Assembly: GCF_003991905.1 (NCBI RefSeq)
Contig: NZ_RSCL01000023.1
Location: 1-64,000, forward strand
Direction: 5' to 3'
DNA: 64,000 bases
Origin: Dulcicalothrix desertica PCC 7102
GTDB taxonomy: Bacteria; Cyanobacteriota; Cyanobacteriia; Cyanobacteriales; Nostocaceae
The translations under genes were made by a program, and so were the position numbers. The notes under the pieces are model-generated. The model worked only from the letters and a program-made list of their open reading frames with translations, was not told where the DNA came from and ran no database searches. Below, piece after piece: positions 18,898-27,822 of the stretch. Every line of letters starts with the position of its first letter. Position 1 is the stretch's first letter.

Positions 18898-19349
18898 TAC
18901 AGTTTCTTGAGTTGAAATAAAAAATTAACACTTAGGGCGAAATTTATATAAATAGCGCTGAAAAAATGCTACTCTCTTCCAGCTTAACCTGTGGTAGCAA
19001 AATTATGACATGCGGTTTCTACCATACTTACATGAAGACGCTCCGGTAGAGACGCGATTAATCGCGTCTCTACTTCTTAAATCTTTGTTAATTAATTAGT
19101 TTTGTTGAACCTATTTTTAGGCTGTGTAGCTTCAGCCAATGTATAAATTTACTCAGTAATAAAATAGTAATTCGTAACTTTAAGTGGCGTTAAATATATG
19201 TAGAATAAGCTTTATTAAAAAATATTACACCAAAATTAAGTTGTTAAAAATGGTAACAAATATAACTTTAAGATGATTGGGAATCGTTAGATATTTCTAA
19301 GTACGATTGTTGGTACATTTAACGGCACTGTGCTTGGTAAGGAGTGGCA
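18898..19349. other. spacer with a GTAGAGACG-type palindrome
   Basis: A 450-bp divergent spacer. It contains a perfect 28-bp palindrome at 19046-19073 (GTAGAGACGCGATT and complement) and otherwise AT-rich sequence that must hold both promoters. No gene is seen. Confidence 0.6.
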
Positions 19350-19766
19350 ATGGAATTGCTCTTGCGCTGGAATATATTAATTATCATGGGATTTTTATTA
19401 TCGGGAGTTCCCACCGCACTTGTGGGAGCGCAAACTCAAAAGCAGCTACCACCCCCGAACTGTAAAGACCCCCAAACAACAAGGGATATGATTGAGTGTG
19501 GCGAACGCACCTACAAAGAAGCAAGTAAAAAGCTCAGTTCCATAAATAAACAGTTGCTGGACAAGGTAAGTGTTAGTCAAAGAAAGCGTTTGGTCGCATC
19601 ACACCAAAACTGGTTGAAGCATCGCGATACATTCTGCGCGTTTGAGGCAGGAATGTATGAAGGTGGAACACTTGAACCAACGACACGAATTAATTGTTAC
19701 GCACGCATGACAAACGAGCGAAGTCAAGAACTCAATACTTGGCTAATTGAATTAAATCGACGCTAG
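19350..19766 (+). CDS. LprI-like (DUF1311) secreted protein
   Basis: A 138-residue protein with a signal peptide (residues 1 to about 27, WNILIIMGFLLSG then GAQT). The mature part fits the lysozyme-inhibitor LprI family: paired cysteines (NCKDPQTT, ECGERTY, TFCAFEAG, INCYARM) and the SHQNWLKHRDTFC motif. Family members bind or inhibit lysozyme in some bacteria; many have unknown roles. The ATG at 19350 is used because AAGGAG ends 5 nt before it; a GTG at 19344 lies in that site. Confidence 0.8.
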   Translation: MELLLRWNILIIMGFLLSGVPTALVGAQTQKQLPPPNCKDPQTTRDMIECGERTYKEASKKLSSINKQLLDKVSVSQRKRLVASHQNWLKHRDTFCAFEAGMYEGGTLEPTTRINCYARMTNERSQELNTWLIELNRR

Positions 19767-19824
19767 TTTTTAGTGATTTTAACTCGCCCTAAATACATCA
19801 GCTTTAAAGCTATTTGGGGCGCCA

Positions 19825-20535
19825 TTAACTACACAAAAGTTCACCCAACCAATTCTCGACTTGCAAGCGCAGACGGCAAGCAGCACCATCGTTACTGTTT
19901 TGTGAGGTTGGTAGCTTCTCTAAAGCACGACGATAATCGGCAATAGCCCAATTCCAATCACCCCAAAGATGATAGGTTCGTCCACGCTCTGCGAAAATGT
20001 GACCCTCGTATTGGTCAAATATCAACGCGCATTCAAAATTATCTGTCGCTTCTTCATATCGTCCCAAGTCACGTAGCGTAATTCCACGGTTTATCCAAGC
20101 ACGCGCATAGCTAGGATTTAAGTCTAATGCTTTGTCGTAATCATCGAGTGCTGCCGCTAAATCACCAATGGCAGCGTAATAGTTCGCACGGTTATTATAA
20201 GCACTGGCTAAATTGGGGTTAAGCTCAATTGCTGTGTTATAGTCGCAAATAGCCTTTTGTCTTTCGCCACATTGATAATAAATTAATCCCCGATTATTAT
20301 AATCAATCGCGTTTTCAGGGTGGCGCTGTAAAAGTAAACTTAACAGTGATATGGCTTCGCGGTAGTCCCCTAGTTTCGCAGAACGCAGCGCACAAGAACG
20401 TAAGTTCCCATCTCCCACATAGAAGTTGTCGTTACTCGATGTTTCTTGATGTCGAACCTGGTTTTTCGTACTGGCAACAAACTGGTTGGAGTAGTGTTGC
20501 TCATCGTCAGATGCGAGAAAAGTGTGAGTATTCAT
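19825..20535 (-). CDS. TPR-repeat protein
   Basis: A 236-residue soluble protein. After an unstructured N-terminus (1-45), about five tetratricopeptide repeats run from residue 48 to 215, for example AIDYNNRGLIYYQCGERQKA, ASAYNNRANYYAAIGDLAAA and ARAWINRGITLRDLGRYEEA. These form a protein-binding superhelix. No enzymatic domain and no signal peptide are visible. The partner is unknown. AGGAAG lies 3 nt before the start. Confidence 0.85.
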   Translation of the reverse strand: MNTHTFLASDDEQHYSNQFVASTKNQVRHQETSSNDNFYVGDGNLRSCALRSAKLGDYREAISLLSLLLQRHPENAIDYNNRGLIYYQCGERQKAICDYNTAIELNPNLASAYNNRANYYAAIGDLAAALDDYDKALDLNPSYARAWINRGITLRDLGRYEEATDNFECALIFDQYEGHIFAERGRTYHLWGDWNWAIADYRRALEKLPTSQNSNDGAACRLRLQVENWLGELLCS

Positions 20536-20964
20536 GTCTTCCTGCCTGTGGTGCTGCTTTGATTGTTGTTGGTTTGTATCGGTACTGCCCCTGTATCAAG
20601 AATGAATCTGGTGAAAGTGTACGAGGAGGAAGTATCTTTTTAGAACAGTCACTGCGAATTGACGCGCGTTCATGCTCTAATTCAATTAATGGTCGAATCT
20701 ATTAATAGATACTTCGTCCCCTGGTTCAATTCCAGAAAAAGTAAACCTCAATCTGCCAGACTAGGCAAGTGGTGAGAGTTACAGGTTGCTAAAATCCACC
20801 TATTGGATGTATTCGAGCAATTACTCTACAGGGCTTTTTAACATTCAGGGTTAAAAGTCGCCTTTCAACCCCTTCGCTTTTATAGTTCCCACCTATAAGC
20901 TGGTAGTCTCAATTTTCTGTTAAATAGTTTCTATTTGTTTATTAAGTTTTCATAAATTTTTCTT
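20536..20964. promoter_or_regulatory. hairpin-rich leader upstream of the 20965 gene
   Basis: A 430-bp spacer. From about 20700 it becomes hairpin-rich: CTGG/CCAG around TTCAATT (20717-20731), CTTTTTAAC paired with GTTAAAAG (about 20838-20863) and TATAG/CTATA (about 20881-20898). This could be a structured 5' leader or small RNA. I could not match it to a known riboswitch class. Confidence 0.3.
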
Positions 20965-21426
20965 ATGTCAGGAACTTCTTATCCCAGCGCACCCGACTTA
21001 ACTCAAGACGACTATATTGTTCTAGGTTTAGCAACATGCTTCGTCAAAGAAGATGGTGAAGTCCATCAAGTCGAAGTTATCGAACCAATACCATCAGCAG
21101 CATTAGAAGCACTAGTTAAAGGAATTCCCACTTCATATAAATTTGCCTGTGGAACAACCCTAGGAAGTATTATAAGCGGCAGTAACTTTCAAATTCCAAG
21201 AGAATTTCCCGAAACAGCTCAATTGAGTGATGAATTTGAGCAAAGAGTCTTCTCTGCTGCACGTACTTACAAACGACGCGAAAGTGCTAAATCTCTTATT
21301 CCTGAAGGTACATGTTACCAAGACTTTCAGTACTCCATCGACCGTAAGCGTGTACTAAACGCTGCACGAGTTGTCACAAAAGACGATAACGTTAAACAGC
21401 ATCCAAATACCCACAAAATCCTCTGA
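20965..21426 (+). CDS. conserved cyanobacterial protein of unknown function
   Basis: A 153-residue soluble protein with no signal or membrane helix. The first half has DDYIVLGLATCFVKEDGEVHQ and EPIPSAALEALVKGIPTSYK; the second is basic (TYKRRESAKSLIPEGTCYQDF, SIDRKRVLNAARVV). It looks like a cyanobacteria-specific family that I cannot name. It is followed by the GST gene 88 bp on, but an inverted repeat between them may separate the transcripts. Confidence 0.7.
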   Translation: MSGTSYPSAPDLTQDDYIVLGLATCFVKEDGEVHQVEVIEPIPSAALEALVKGIPTSYKFACGTTLGSIISGSNFQIPREFPETAQLSDEFEQRVFSAARTYKRRESAKSLIPEGTCYQDFQYSIDRKRVLNAARVVTKDDNVKQHPNTHKIL

Positions 21427-21429
21427 CTT

Positions 21430-21491
21430 GTAAGGGCGGGTTAACCCATATCCTAGTTAATAATAAAGATTTAGCTAAACCCGCCCCTTAC
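21430..21491. terminator. inverted repeat after the 20965 gene
   Basis: GTAAGGGCGGGTTAA (21430-21444) pairs with TTAGCTAAACCCGCCCCTTAC (21471-21491) around an AT-rich loop. It lies 4 bp past the stop and is a likely terminator or dispersed repeat. Confidence 0.6.
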
Positions 21492-21513
21492 ACCAATATA
21501 TATAGGAACTATC

Positions 21514-22065
21514 ATGCTTAAACTATATGCAGGTGCCCGCAGTCGCGCATCAATCGTCCAGTGGTATCTTGAAGAATTGAGTGTTCCTTATGAGCTAGTC
21601 ATGCTCGACATGGCAACAGGAGAACATCGTCAAGATGCTTTTTTAGCTATCAACCCATTTGGCAAAGTCCCAGCAATAGTAGACGGTGACTTTAAACTAT
21701 GGGAGTCAGGCGCCATTTTAATGTACCTTGCCGAAAAACACGCAGGAATTACATCAGTAGAAACACGTGCAGTACTTAATCAATGGGTATTATTTGGTAA
21801 TTCAACTTTGGCAACAGGAGTTTTTATCGAAGCAAGCAGAGAAAAAGAAATGCCGCGTTTGATGACGGCACTTAATAACATGTTCGAGAAGCAACCTTTT
21901 ATTATGGGTGACGAATTTACGGTTGCGGATGTCGCTGTTGGCTCTATCCTTTGTTACATTCCAATAATGCTACAACTCGATTTAAGTGCCTACCCAGCAG
22001 TACTTGATTATATGAAGCGCATGACCGAACGCGATGGCTTTAAAAAAAGTATTGGCGCCCGCTAG
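21514..22065 (+). CDS. glutathione S-transferase family protein
   Basis: A 183-residue GST. The thioredoxin-like N-terminal domain (1-75) has the cis-Pro segment GKVPAIVDGD and the glutathione-contact WESGAILMYLAEK; the helical C-terminal domain has FIMGDEFTVADVAVGSILCY. It is shorter than the usual 200-220 residues. The N-terminal catalytic region reads GARSRASIV, suggesting a serine-type or atypical enzyme. The substrate is unknown. The stop sits at the edge of a 70-bp inverted repeat. Confidence 0.88.
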   Translation: MLKLYAGARSRASIVQWYLEELSVPYELVMLDMATGEHRQDAFLAINPFGKVPAIVDGDFKLWESGAILMYLAEKHAGITSVETRAVLNQWVLFGNSTLATGVFIEASREKEMPRLMTALNNMFEKQPFIMGDEFTVADVAVGSILCYIPIMLQLDLSAYPAVLDYMKRMTERDGFKKSIGAR

Positions 22066-22136
22066 GCAACGGATGATAAACGGATGTAACGGATAAGTTG
22101 TTTGTGACATCCGTTACATCCGTTCTATCCGTTGCC
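22065..22136. repeat. AACGGATGT-type inverted repeat between convergent genes
   Basis: Tandem AACGGAT(G/A) units on the left mirror ATCCGTT units on the right (GGCAACGGATG... to ...CTATCCGTTGCC). It contains the last base of the GST stop and the final codons (Gly-Asn-Gly-stop) of the ferredoxin-like gene. It would act as a bidirectional terminator. Confidence 0.8.
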
Positions 22137-22742
22137 AAGGTGGTCTTCTATTAGAGATGCAATATCAGTGGGTTTAACTTGGCTGTATTTTTTATTACCA
22201 AGTTGTACAATACAGTTAGGCGCCTTGGAGCATTTCTTTAAACAGCCAGTGCTTTGAATTTTAACTTTATTTCGCACTTCAGATACTTGCTGTTGTGATA
22301 GCTTAGTTTTACTAAGGGTTTTTTCTATCTTTGATAATAATTCTTTGGCGCCTCGTTTACGACAACCAGAACCTTGACATACCAAAATTTTGGCTTTTTT
22401 TGGACATTCAGGGTTATGAGTTGTGTGGTCGGGTGATTTATTTATAGCGCAGACAGGTAAAGGTGTGACATCATATGCTTTGAGCTTGATATCACCTGTA
22501 CGTGTATGTAATTTACTATAGCCGATGACGCGAATGTGGGCGCCTGGTATTAAAGAACCAAAAAGTGCTTTTCGTAATTCTTTAGGAAGTTTGATTTTCA
22601 AATTTCCGGCTGTAAGTGCGGTAACGGCGTTACACTTGGTTAAAGCAAATTGTAGATATTTGAATTTTTTGGGATGTTTGTCTGCGAAACCCAGAAATTC
22701 ACCTTCAATGTCAAATTCTGATAGTTTGAGATAGTTGTTACC
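22125..22742 (-). CDS. thioredoxin-like [2Fe-2S] ferredoxin-domain protein
   Basis: A 205-residue protein. The N-terminal half (about 1-100) is a beta-rich region with FDIEGEFLGFADK and PKELRKALFGSLIPGAHIRVIG. The C-terminal half is a thioredoxin-fold [2Fe-2S] domain with cysteines in KILVCQGSGCRKRG and STGCLKKCSKAPNC. Such proteins carry electrons; this one lies downstream of nifT on the same strand. The start at 22742 (MGNNYLKL) is preferred; the ATG at 22805 lies within a dispersed palindrome and adds an unlikely 21-residue lead. The last residues come from the repeat at 22065-22136. Confidence 0.8.
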   Translation of the reverse strand, partial: GNNYLKLSEFDIEGEFLGFADKHPKKFKYLQFALTKCNAVTALTAGNLKIKLPKELRKALFGSLIPGAHIRVIGYSKLHTRTGDIKLKAYDVTPLPVCAINKSPDHTTHNPECPKKAKILVCQGSGCRKRGAKELLSKIEKTLSKTKLSQQQVSEVRNKVKIQSTGCLKKCSKAPNCIVQLGNKKYSQVKPTDIASLIEDHLGNG

Positions 22743-22794
22743 CATTTGTGGTGGTTGGTAATTGGTAGGTAATGCGTAATCAATAGACAAATTA

Positions 22795-22818
22795 AGACTG
22801 TACATGTACAGTCTCTAC
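22795..22818. repeat. partial GTAGAGACG-type palindrome
   Basis: AGACTGTACATGTACAGTCT is a perfect 20-bp palindrome followed by CTAC, between nifT and the ferredoxin-like gene. It could separate or attenuate the transcripts. Confidence 0.7.
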
Positions 22819-22822
22819 ATTT

Positions 22823-23026
22823 TTAATTTACTCGTCTTGCTTCGTAGGTTTGAGGAATTTTGAGAGGTTCGGCTAAATTTGAAATCTCTAATTCCCAACC
22901 GTTTGCTAAGGTGAAAACTTTACCTGCTTCTGAATCGATTTGTTTGACAACTTCTTCCTCTAGGTCTTTTTTGGGAACGTAGACTGTCAACTTGCCAGCA
23001 GAATTTTCACGCAACATTACTTTCAT
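22823..23026 (-). CDS. nifT: nitrogen fixation protein NifT
   Basis: A 67-residue NifT/FixU protein: MKVMLRENSAGKLTVYVPKK, then VFTLANGWELEI and PQTYEARRV at the end match the family. Its biochemical role is not settled; it is regularly linked to nitrogenase maturation genes. The ATG overlaps the nifZ stop by 4 nt (ATGA), so it is translated with nifZ. Confidence 0.93.
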   Translation of the reverse strand: MKVMLRENSAGKLTVYVPKKDLEEEVVKQIDSEAGKVFTLANGWELEISNLAEPLKIPQTYEARRVN

Positions 23027-23310
23027 CTATTTGCCTCTTTATCTGGATTTTTTTCAATCAGTTCAAGTTCCTTTTTTTTACAGCCAACGACAAAGCCTGA
23101 CTGTAAAAAATGCACTGCGTATATATATGAGCTTTGCAGAAATGTACCTATACTAACGACGTATCCAATTTCTCCCTTTTTGGCAAGAACAGTACCAATT
23201 TCTTGACCGGGAAAGGTTCCATCGTTTTTTAGAAGCTTACGAGTACGAACTTTGTCGCCAATATCAAATTCTGGTGGCGAATGTAGTTCCATTTCATCAG
23301 ATTGTTGCAT
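23023..23310 (-). CDS. nifZ: nitrogen fixation protein NifZ
   Basis: A 95-residue NifZ with FDIGDKVRTRKLLKNDGTFPG and EIGTVLAKKGEIGYVVSIGTF. NifZ helps form the second P-cluster of the nitrogenase MoFe protein (established in Azotobacter). It follows nifV by 12 bp and overlaps nifT by 4, so nifV-nifZ-nifT form one operon. Confidence 0.94.
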   Translation of the reverse strand: MQQSDEMELHSPPEFDIGDKVRTRKLLKNDGTFPGQEIGTVLAKKGEIGYVVSIGTFLQSSYIYAVHFLQSGFVVGCKKKELELIEKNPDKEANR

Positions 23311-23322
23311 AGCTTTATACCT

Positions 23323-24432
23323 CTATTTACGTGCTAAATTCAACAGTTCTTGCGTAGTTAGGCTACGTTTTTTGTGAGTTGATTCTTGCCGTACAGCGTC
23401 TAATACTGTTTGAGTTTCTTCATGATTTAGGACAATGCCATGCTGTTTTAGCACGTTCATTAGTAAATGCCGTCCAGAATGCTTGCCAACAACTAGGCGC
23501 CGTTCCCAACCAACTTCTTCTGGTGCAAACGGTTCATAAGTGCTGGGGTTTTGTAATACACCGTGGGCGTGAATTCCTGACTCGTGAGCAAAGGTATTGT
23601 CACCCACAATTGCTTTCCAAGGTGGAACGTTGCAACCAGATGCTTTTGCAACTAATCGGGAAAGTTCTAACAGTCGGCGTGTATCTATACCCAAGTCAAT
23701 GCCGTGCAAACGTTTGAGTGCCATGACGACTTCTTCTAATGCAGCATTACCAGCACGCTCACCCAACCCATTTACGGTAGTGTTAATTGATGTTGCACCA
23801 GCTTTGACACCTACGAGTGCATTTGCTGTTGCTAGTCCAAAGTCATTGTGGGTGTGCATTTCCACAGGAATCTGCAAACCTGTAACAAGTTTTTTAACAC
23901 GTGTGCAGGTACTAAAAGGGTCGAGTATTCCTACTGTGTCGCAAAATCTAAATCGTCTGGCGCCCCATTCTTGAGCATATAATGCAACATCTTGAAGGAA
24001 GCATTCATCAGCCCTAGAAGAATCTTCACCACCGACGGCAACCCATAGTCCGTTATCAACAGCATAGCTGATAGAATTTCTGAGTTGGTGTAACGTTGTA
24101 CGCCATTGTCCCTGAAATTTAGCTGCTATTTGAACTCCAGAAACAGGTATAGATATGTGAACTCGATGCAATCCGCACTTTATCGAAGCTTGAATATCAG
24201 AAATAACTGCACGGTTCCAGCCAAGCAGTTTAGCTTTTAAGCCAGAATCTAATATTGCACGAATTGCATAGGTTTCTTCCTGACCCATTGCCGGAATACC
24301 GACTTCTAGCTCATGAACACCGATTGCATCTAAAAACTTAGCAATCGCAACTTTTTCTTGCAAATTAAACGCAACGCCAGCAGCTTGTTCGCCATCACGC
24401 AGCGTAGTGTCGTTGATCGAGATTTGGTTCAT
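23323..24432 (-). CDS. nifV: homocitrate synthase
   Basis: A 369-residue enzyme condensing acetyl-CoA with 2-oxoglutarate to homocitrate, the organic ligand of FeMo-cofactor. Signatures are [14 protein letters not shown] (metal and substrate), the HxH motif in [23 protein letters not shown], and ESGIHAHGV. The length is normal for NifV and it lacks the long C-terminal regulatory domain of isopropylmalate synthase. It is the first gene of the nifVZT operon. The 289-bp upstream region (24433-24721) is AT-rich, with no clear NifA- or HetR-like site that I can identify. Confidence 0.95.
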   Translation of the reverse strand: MNQISINDTTLRDGEQAAGVAFNLQEKVAIAKFLDAIGVHELEVGIPAMGQEETYAIRAILDSGLKAKLLGWNRAVISDIQASIKCGLHRVHISIPVSGVQIAAKFQGQWRTTLHQLRNSISYAVDNGLWVAVGGEDSSRADECFLQDVALYAQEWGARRFRFCDTVGILDPFSTCTRVKKLVTGLQIPVEMHTHNDFGLATANALVGVKAGATSINTTVNGLGERAGNAALEEVVMALKRLHGIDLGIDTRRLLELSRLVAKASGCNVPPWKAIVGDNTFAHESGIHAHGVLQNPSTYEPFAPEEVGWERRLVVGKHSGRHLLMNVLKQHGIVLNHEETQTVLDAVRQESTHKKRSLTTQELLNLARK

Positions 24433-24721
24433 CTAATAAATACCTAATACAATTAACTAACGCATAAACTAGTGCATAATTTTGATGATTTTAATAATTT
24501 ACACATTTATACATATTCCTACTGCTATTAATTTTCCTTCGCTAAAGTCTTTATATAACTTTTGCCTAGTAATAATAATTTATCTGTATACTAACCGACC
24601 ATAAAGCTAACTATTTATGAATCATTTTTACTTTAATATATTGCAATTTTACTGATTAGCATGTATCAACTTAAAATTCTATAAACTCACTTTATGTAAG
24701 TATAAAAAATCACATATATAT

Positions 24722-24922
24722 TTATAACACTTGCTTTTCTAACCAATCAAAAATACGTGCTAATTCTTCAATATTAACCAATCCATATTGCCAAAGTAAC
24801 ATCGGAAAAGGTGCATTTTTTGACTCTGGATGCTTTAGAACTACTGAAATATCATCTGTTGAAAGGTTAATTTCGTTTTGCAAAAAATGAATTAATTTTG
24901 TGTCACTATTACAACTTATCAT
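24722..24922 (-). CDS. DUF2949 small protein
   Basis: A 66-residue protein of the cyanobacterial DUF2949 family: LIHFLQNEINLSTDDISVVLKH, then PFPMLLWQYGLVNIEELARIFDWL. Helical throughout, with no known function. It lies upstream of nifV on the same strand, 289 bp away. Confidence 0.8.
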   Translation of the reverse strand: MISCNSDTKLIHFLQNEINLSTDDISVVLKHPESKNAPFPMLLWQYGLVNIEELARIFDWLEKQVL

Positions 24923-24975
24923 ACTTAACTAAACTCCTCTAATTGCCTCCCACTAACTATTGACCTGACAAAAAG

Positions 24976-25221
24976 TTATAGGCGCCAACATTGTTCAAGC
25001 CAATCAATTAAATCAGCTCGATTCGCAAAAAACTGCATCAAAGTGCTACGGACAAGAATAGCTGTAAGGACGCTGTTAATATGCACTCGTAACGAACCAT
25101 CGTCTGGACACCAGCAAGCAATTGTTAACTCTTGTAAGCGATGATAAATTTGCCAACGTTCTGCAAACGGAATGTTGATAATTTGCAGCTTTTGATTTCC
25201 TAAATGATTAATAAGAAACAT
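24976..25221 (-). CDS. small cyanobacterial protein of unknown function
   Basis: An 81-residue protein: FLINHLGNQKLQIINIPFAE, WQIYHRLQELTIACWCPDDG, then LRVHINSVLTAILVRSTLMQF and IDWLEQCWRL. It is of a cyanobacteria-restricted type often seen beside DUF2949 genes. No function is known to me. It is 53 bp upstream of the DUF2949 gene and likely co-transcribed with it. Confidence 0.7.
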   Translation of the reverse strand: MFLINHLGNQKLQIINIPFAERWQIYHRLQELTIACWCPDDGSLRVHINSVLTAILVRSTLMQFFANRADLIDWLEQCWRL

Positions 25222-25763
25222 GTCTGATTTGGGAGCTATGTGCTAGTTTTATGCTTATATCAGGCGCCTTGAACTAGCTAGCTGAGGACATGCGTGTTAA
25301 ATTTATTGAACTAATTAATAATGTACTCAACTGCCCAAACATATATATAAATATAGACTTAACAAAACTTAAAAATCTTTCTTAGGGTAGGGGCACGAGC
25401 ATTTATAGGGTAAGGGACTAGATTTTTTGGGATAAGGGATAAGTATTTTTGCACTCAATCTCAAAGTCAGAACCGCCTAAAATCATCATCTTTGAGCCAA
25501 TTCGTTCTTAAAATGAACTTGTACTCACACATAATCAAGCAATACAAATAAGTAAAGTTTTGTATATCTAGCCACTCTTCGCCATCATATAGCGATATTG
25601 ACTAGAACATATGATTTCTTTAGGTTGTTTTCAGAAACCAAGAAACCCGGTTTCTTTTTAAAGAAACCCGGTTTCTGTAATTTTTTTAACAATAAAATGC
25701 TACGAGATGATAAAATCAAGCAGTTTATCGACAAAAATTAAAAACTAAAAGGGCTGTGTGAAA
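25222..25763. other. spacer upstream of the metalloprotease gene
   Basis: A 540-bp divergent spacer. It contains degenerate GGGATAAG/GGGTAAGG direct repeats (about 25380-25445) and two copies of the palindrome AGAAACCCGGTTTCT at 25641-25655 and 25662-25676, 85-120 bp before the protease start. No gene is visible. Confidence 0.6.
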
Positions 25764-27746
25764 ATGGCAGAACAAAAAAAACCTGCGTCTCGAAAAGTTT
25801 CCTCTACGTCTAAACTTTCTTCGGCACAAAAGCGTCCGTTGGCAAGAAGAACATCAAGTGCCTCGAAGGTTTCCTCGACGGGGAAAAAAACGCACATAGC
25901 ACAAGTTGCTTCTGCCTCAAATGCTTCAGATGATGAATTAGTAACAGCAACAGTTGAAGACACAACTTCTGCAACTGAGACTACAACCCAAAAAGACTCG
26001 ACCCCAACTCAGGAACCTGTAGCAAAAAAGGCGCCTGCAACTAAAGCAATAGGGATGTTTTTACAAGACCCTAGCTTGCCAAAACTAAGAGGTAACTATA
26101 AATTTCCTCTAAACAAAGATTATTTAATAGCAACAGGTTCAAGTCGATTTACGATTCGAGATACCAATGAAGATGGGCAACCAGTTTTTGCTAGTCCTGA
26201 TTGGTCAAAACAAGAGGACTTATCGTTTGAGCATTTCGAGCAAAACGGTTTAGTAGATAACCCAGCATTCCATCAGGTAAATGTATTTGGTGTATTAAGT
26301 CGTACCTTAGATTTAGTAGAAGAAGAAGTTGGCCATCCCATAGTTTGGAAAGATGGTGGGCCTCTTATTATTCGTCCTCATGCATTTGAAGGGATGAACG
26401 CATATTATGACCCAATGAATCCTTCGCTAAATTTTGGCTACTTTAATTCTCCCTTCCGACGGGCGCCAGTTTGGACATGTTTATCGCACGATATTGTTTC
26501 GCACGAATTAGGACACGCGATTTTAGATACCTTCCGTCCTCTATATTTATATAGTAGTGATATTGATGCATCGGCATTACATGAATCTTTTGCTGATATC
26601 TTAGCAATGTTCGCAGCACTGCAATATCCAAGTGTAGTTGAATATATATATAGAGAAACAGGTGGTGATATGCGCCATCCTAGTTTAATTACTCGACTGG
26701 CAGAGGAATTTGGTGTAGGTATTTTTGGTGCAGGTGTACCTTATTTACGTTCTGCACTCGAAGGAGCAAAATATGCTGCTGACACACCTAAAGAACCGCA
26801 TGTACGTTCAACAATTTGGACTGCTGCGATTTACGAAATCATGCAAAAACTCGTCGAAGCTATACAACCAAATGTTTCTGACGATACAGCATCCGGGTTT
26901 GCAGGATTTATCACTGCACTTGTCAAAGCTACGCACGTATTAAAAGGAATGCTCATTCGTGCGCTGCATTACACTCCACCAACTTCGTTATCAATGCCAA
27001 TGTTGGCACGATTAATATACGAAGCTGACGCGCGTGTTTATCCTACTGACAGCAAATTTAGAGATATTGCGAAAGAAGTATTTACAGCGCGCAACTTGTG
27101 GAATGAAAAAATAGATTTGAAGGCGCCTGATATTGGTAATGTATTTAAAGACTTACACTCCGGCGCCGATACACGCGCATTAATGCGGGCACTTGTTCAT
27201 AACGCTCCAGCATTACGTATACCAGAAAATGCCTCACGTTTTCTCAAACCACGTTTAATTACTACCACCCGTCGTATAGACAAAGTAAAAGAAGGCAAAG
27301 AAACCACAATCAAAGAAATTACAGAACACTACCTTGAATATACTTATGAATATTCACAAATGGTGTCAGATTTTCTCTCAGGTGGCATGAGCGCATTTAC
27401 CGTCTACGGTGGTGGAACTTTAGTAATGGATGAAAACTGGAACGCCATTTGTCTCGCAGCTTACCCAGAACCAATACAAGAAGACCCAGCAGGCGCCGAA
27501 GGAGGCAAAGCCGCATGGAAACGTGTGCGCTCCGAGTTCGATAAAATACACGGAGGCAGCATTCAACGCACACTAGCATCCAAAGACGAAAACCGCAGTC
27601 TTAAAGACCGTCCCGTCGTTCCCGGTTGCCCATTTGTAATTCAATCAACATCAACAGGAGGATACCGACTAGTCCGTCGTTGTTGCAACCTACACGAACA
27701 CATCAAAGGCATTTCAGTAACTCAAAATGGACTAGCTGACTTATAA
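25764..27746 (+). CDS. zinc metalloprotease (gluzincin-like, HELGH)
   Basis: A 660-residue protein. Residues 1-85 are low-complexity Ser/Lys/Ala/Thr, without a classical signal peptide. The catalytic domain has the zinc motif SHELGHAILD (H247, E248, H251) and a downstream HESFADILAMF (E274) as the third ligand, the arrangement of thermolysin-like gluzincins. Upstream is FNSPFRRAPVWTCLSHD; the C-terminal half (300-660) is a helical region with TGGYRLVRRCCNLHEHIKG at the end. I do not recognise a named family. The start at ATG 25764 is preferred over a GTG two codons earlier. A strong hairpin follows the stop. Confidence 0.75.
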   Translation: MAEQKKPASRKVSSTSKLSSAQKRPLARRTSSASKVSSTGKKTHIAQVASASNASDDELVTATVEDTTSATETTTQKDSTPTQEPVAKKAPATKAIGMFLQDPSLPKLRGNYKFPLNKDYLIATGSSRFTIRDTNEDGQPVFASPDWSKQEDLSFEHFEQNGLVDNPAFHQVNVFGVLSRTLDLVEEEVGHPIVWKDGGPLIIRPHAFEGMNAYYDPMNPSLNFGYFNSPFRRAPVWTCLSHDIVSHELGHAILDTFRPLYLYSSDIDASALHESFADILAMFAALQYPSVVEYIYRETGGDMRHPSLITRLAEEFGVGIFGAGVPYLRSALEGAKYAADTPKEPHVRSTIWTAAIYEIMQKLVEAIQPNVSDDTASGFAGFITALVKATHVLKGMLIRALHYTPPTSLSMPMLARLIYEADARVYPTDSKFRDIAKEVFTARNLWNEKIDLKAPDIGNVFKDLHSGADTRALMRALVHNAPALRIPENASRFLKPRLITTTRRIDKVKEGKETTIKEITEHYLEYTYEYSQMVSDFLSGGMSAFTVYGGGTLVMDENWNAICLAAYPEPIQEDPAGAEGGKAAWKRVRSEFDKIHGGSIQRTLASKDENRSLKDRPVVPGCPFVIQSTSTGGYRLVRRCCNLHEHIKGISVTQNGLADL

Positions 27747-27774
27747 ACAGTTTAATTTTAATCTTCATCTTGTG

Positions 27775-27795
27775 GAACGGGCATCCTGCCCGTTC
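27775..27795. terminator. GAACGGGCA hairpin after the protease gene
   Basis: GAACGGGCA-TCC-TGCCCGTTC followed by TTTTA forms an intrinsic-terminator-like stem-loop. The same repeat recurs at 38757-38777. Confidence 0.75.
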
Positions 27796-27822
27796 TTTTA
27801 CATAATTAGCTCATATTTTAGC

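Noticed and set aside
20346-20705. 119-codon ORF on the plus strand
   Set aside because: Mostly antisense to the TPR gene, with no ribosome site or recognisable domain.
20717-20741. tRNA T-arm look-alike (CTGG-TTCAATT-CCAG)
   Set aside because: No acceptor, D or anticodon stems at tRNA spacing; one outer stem pair mismatched.
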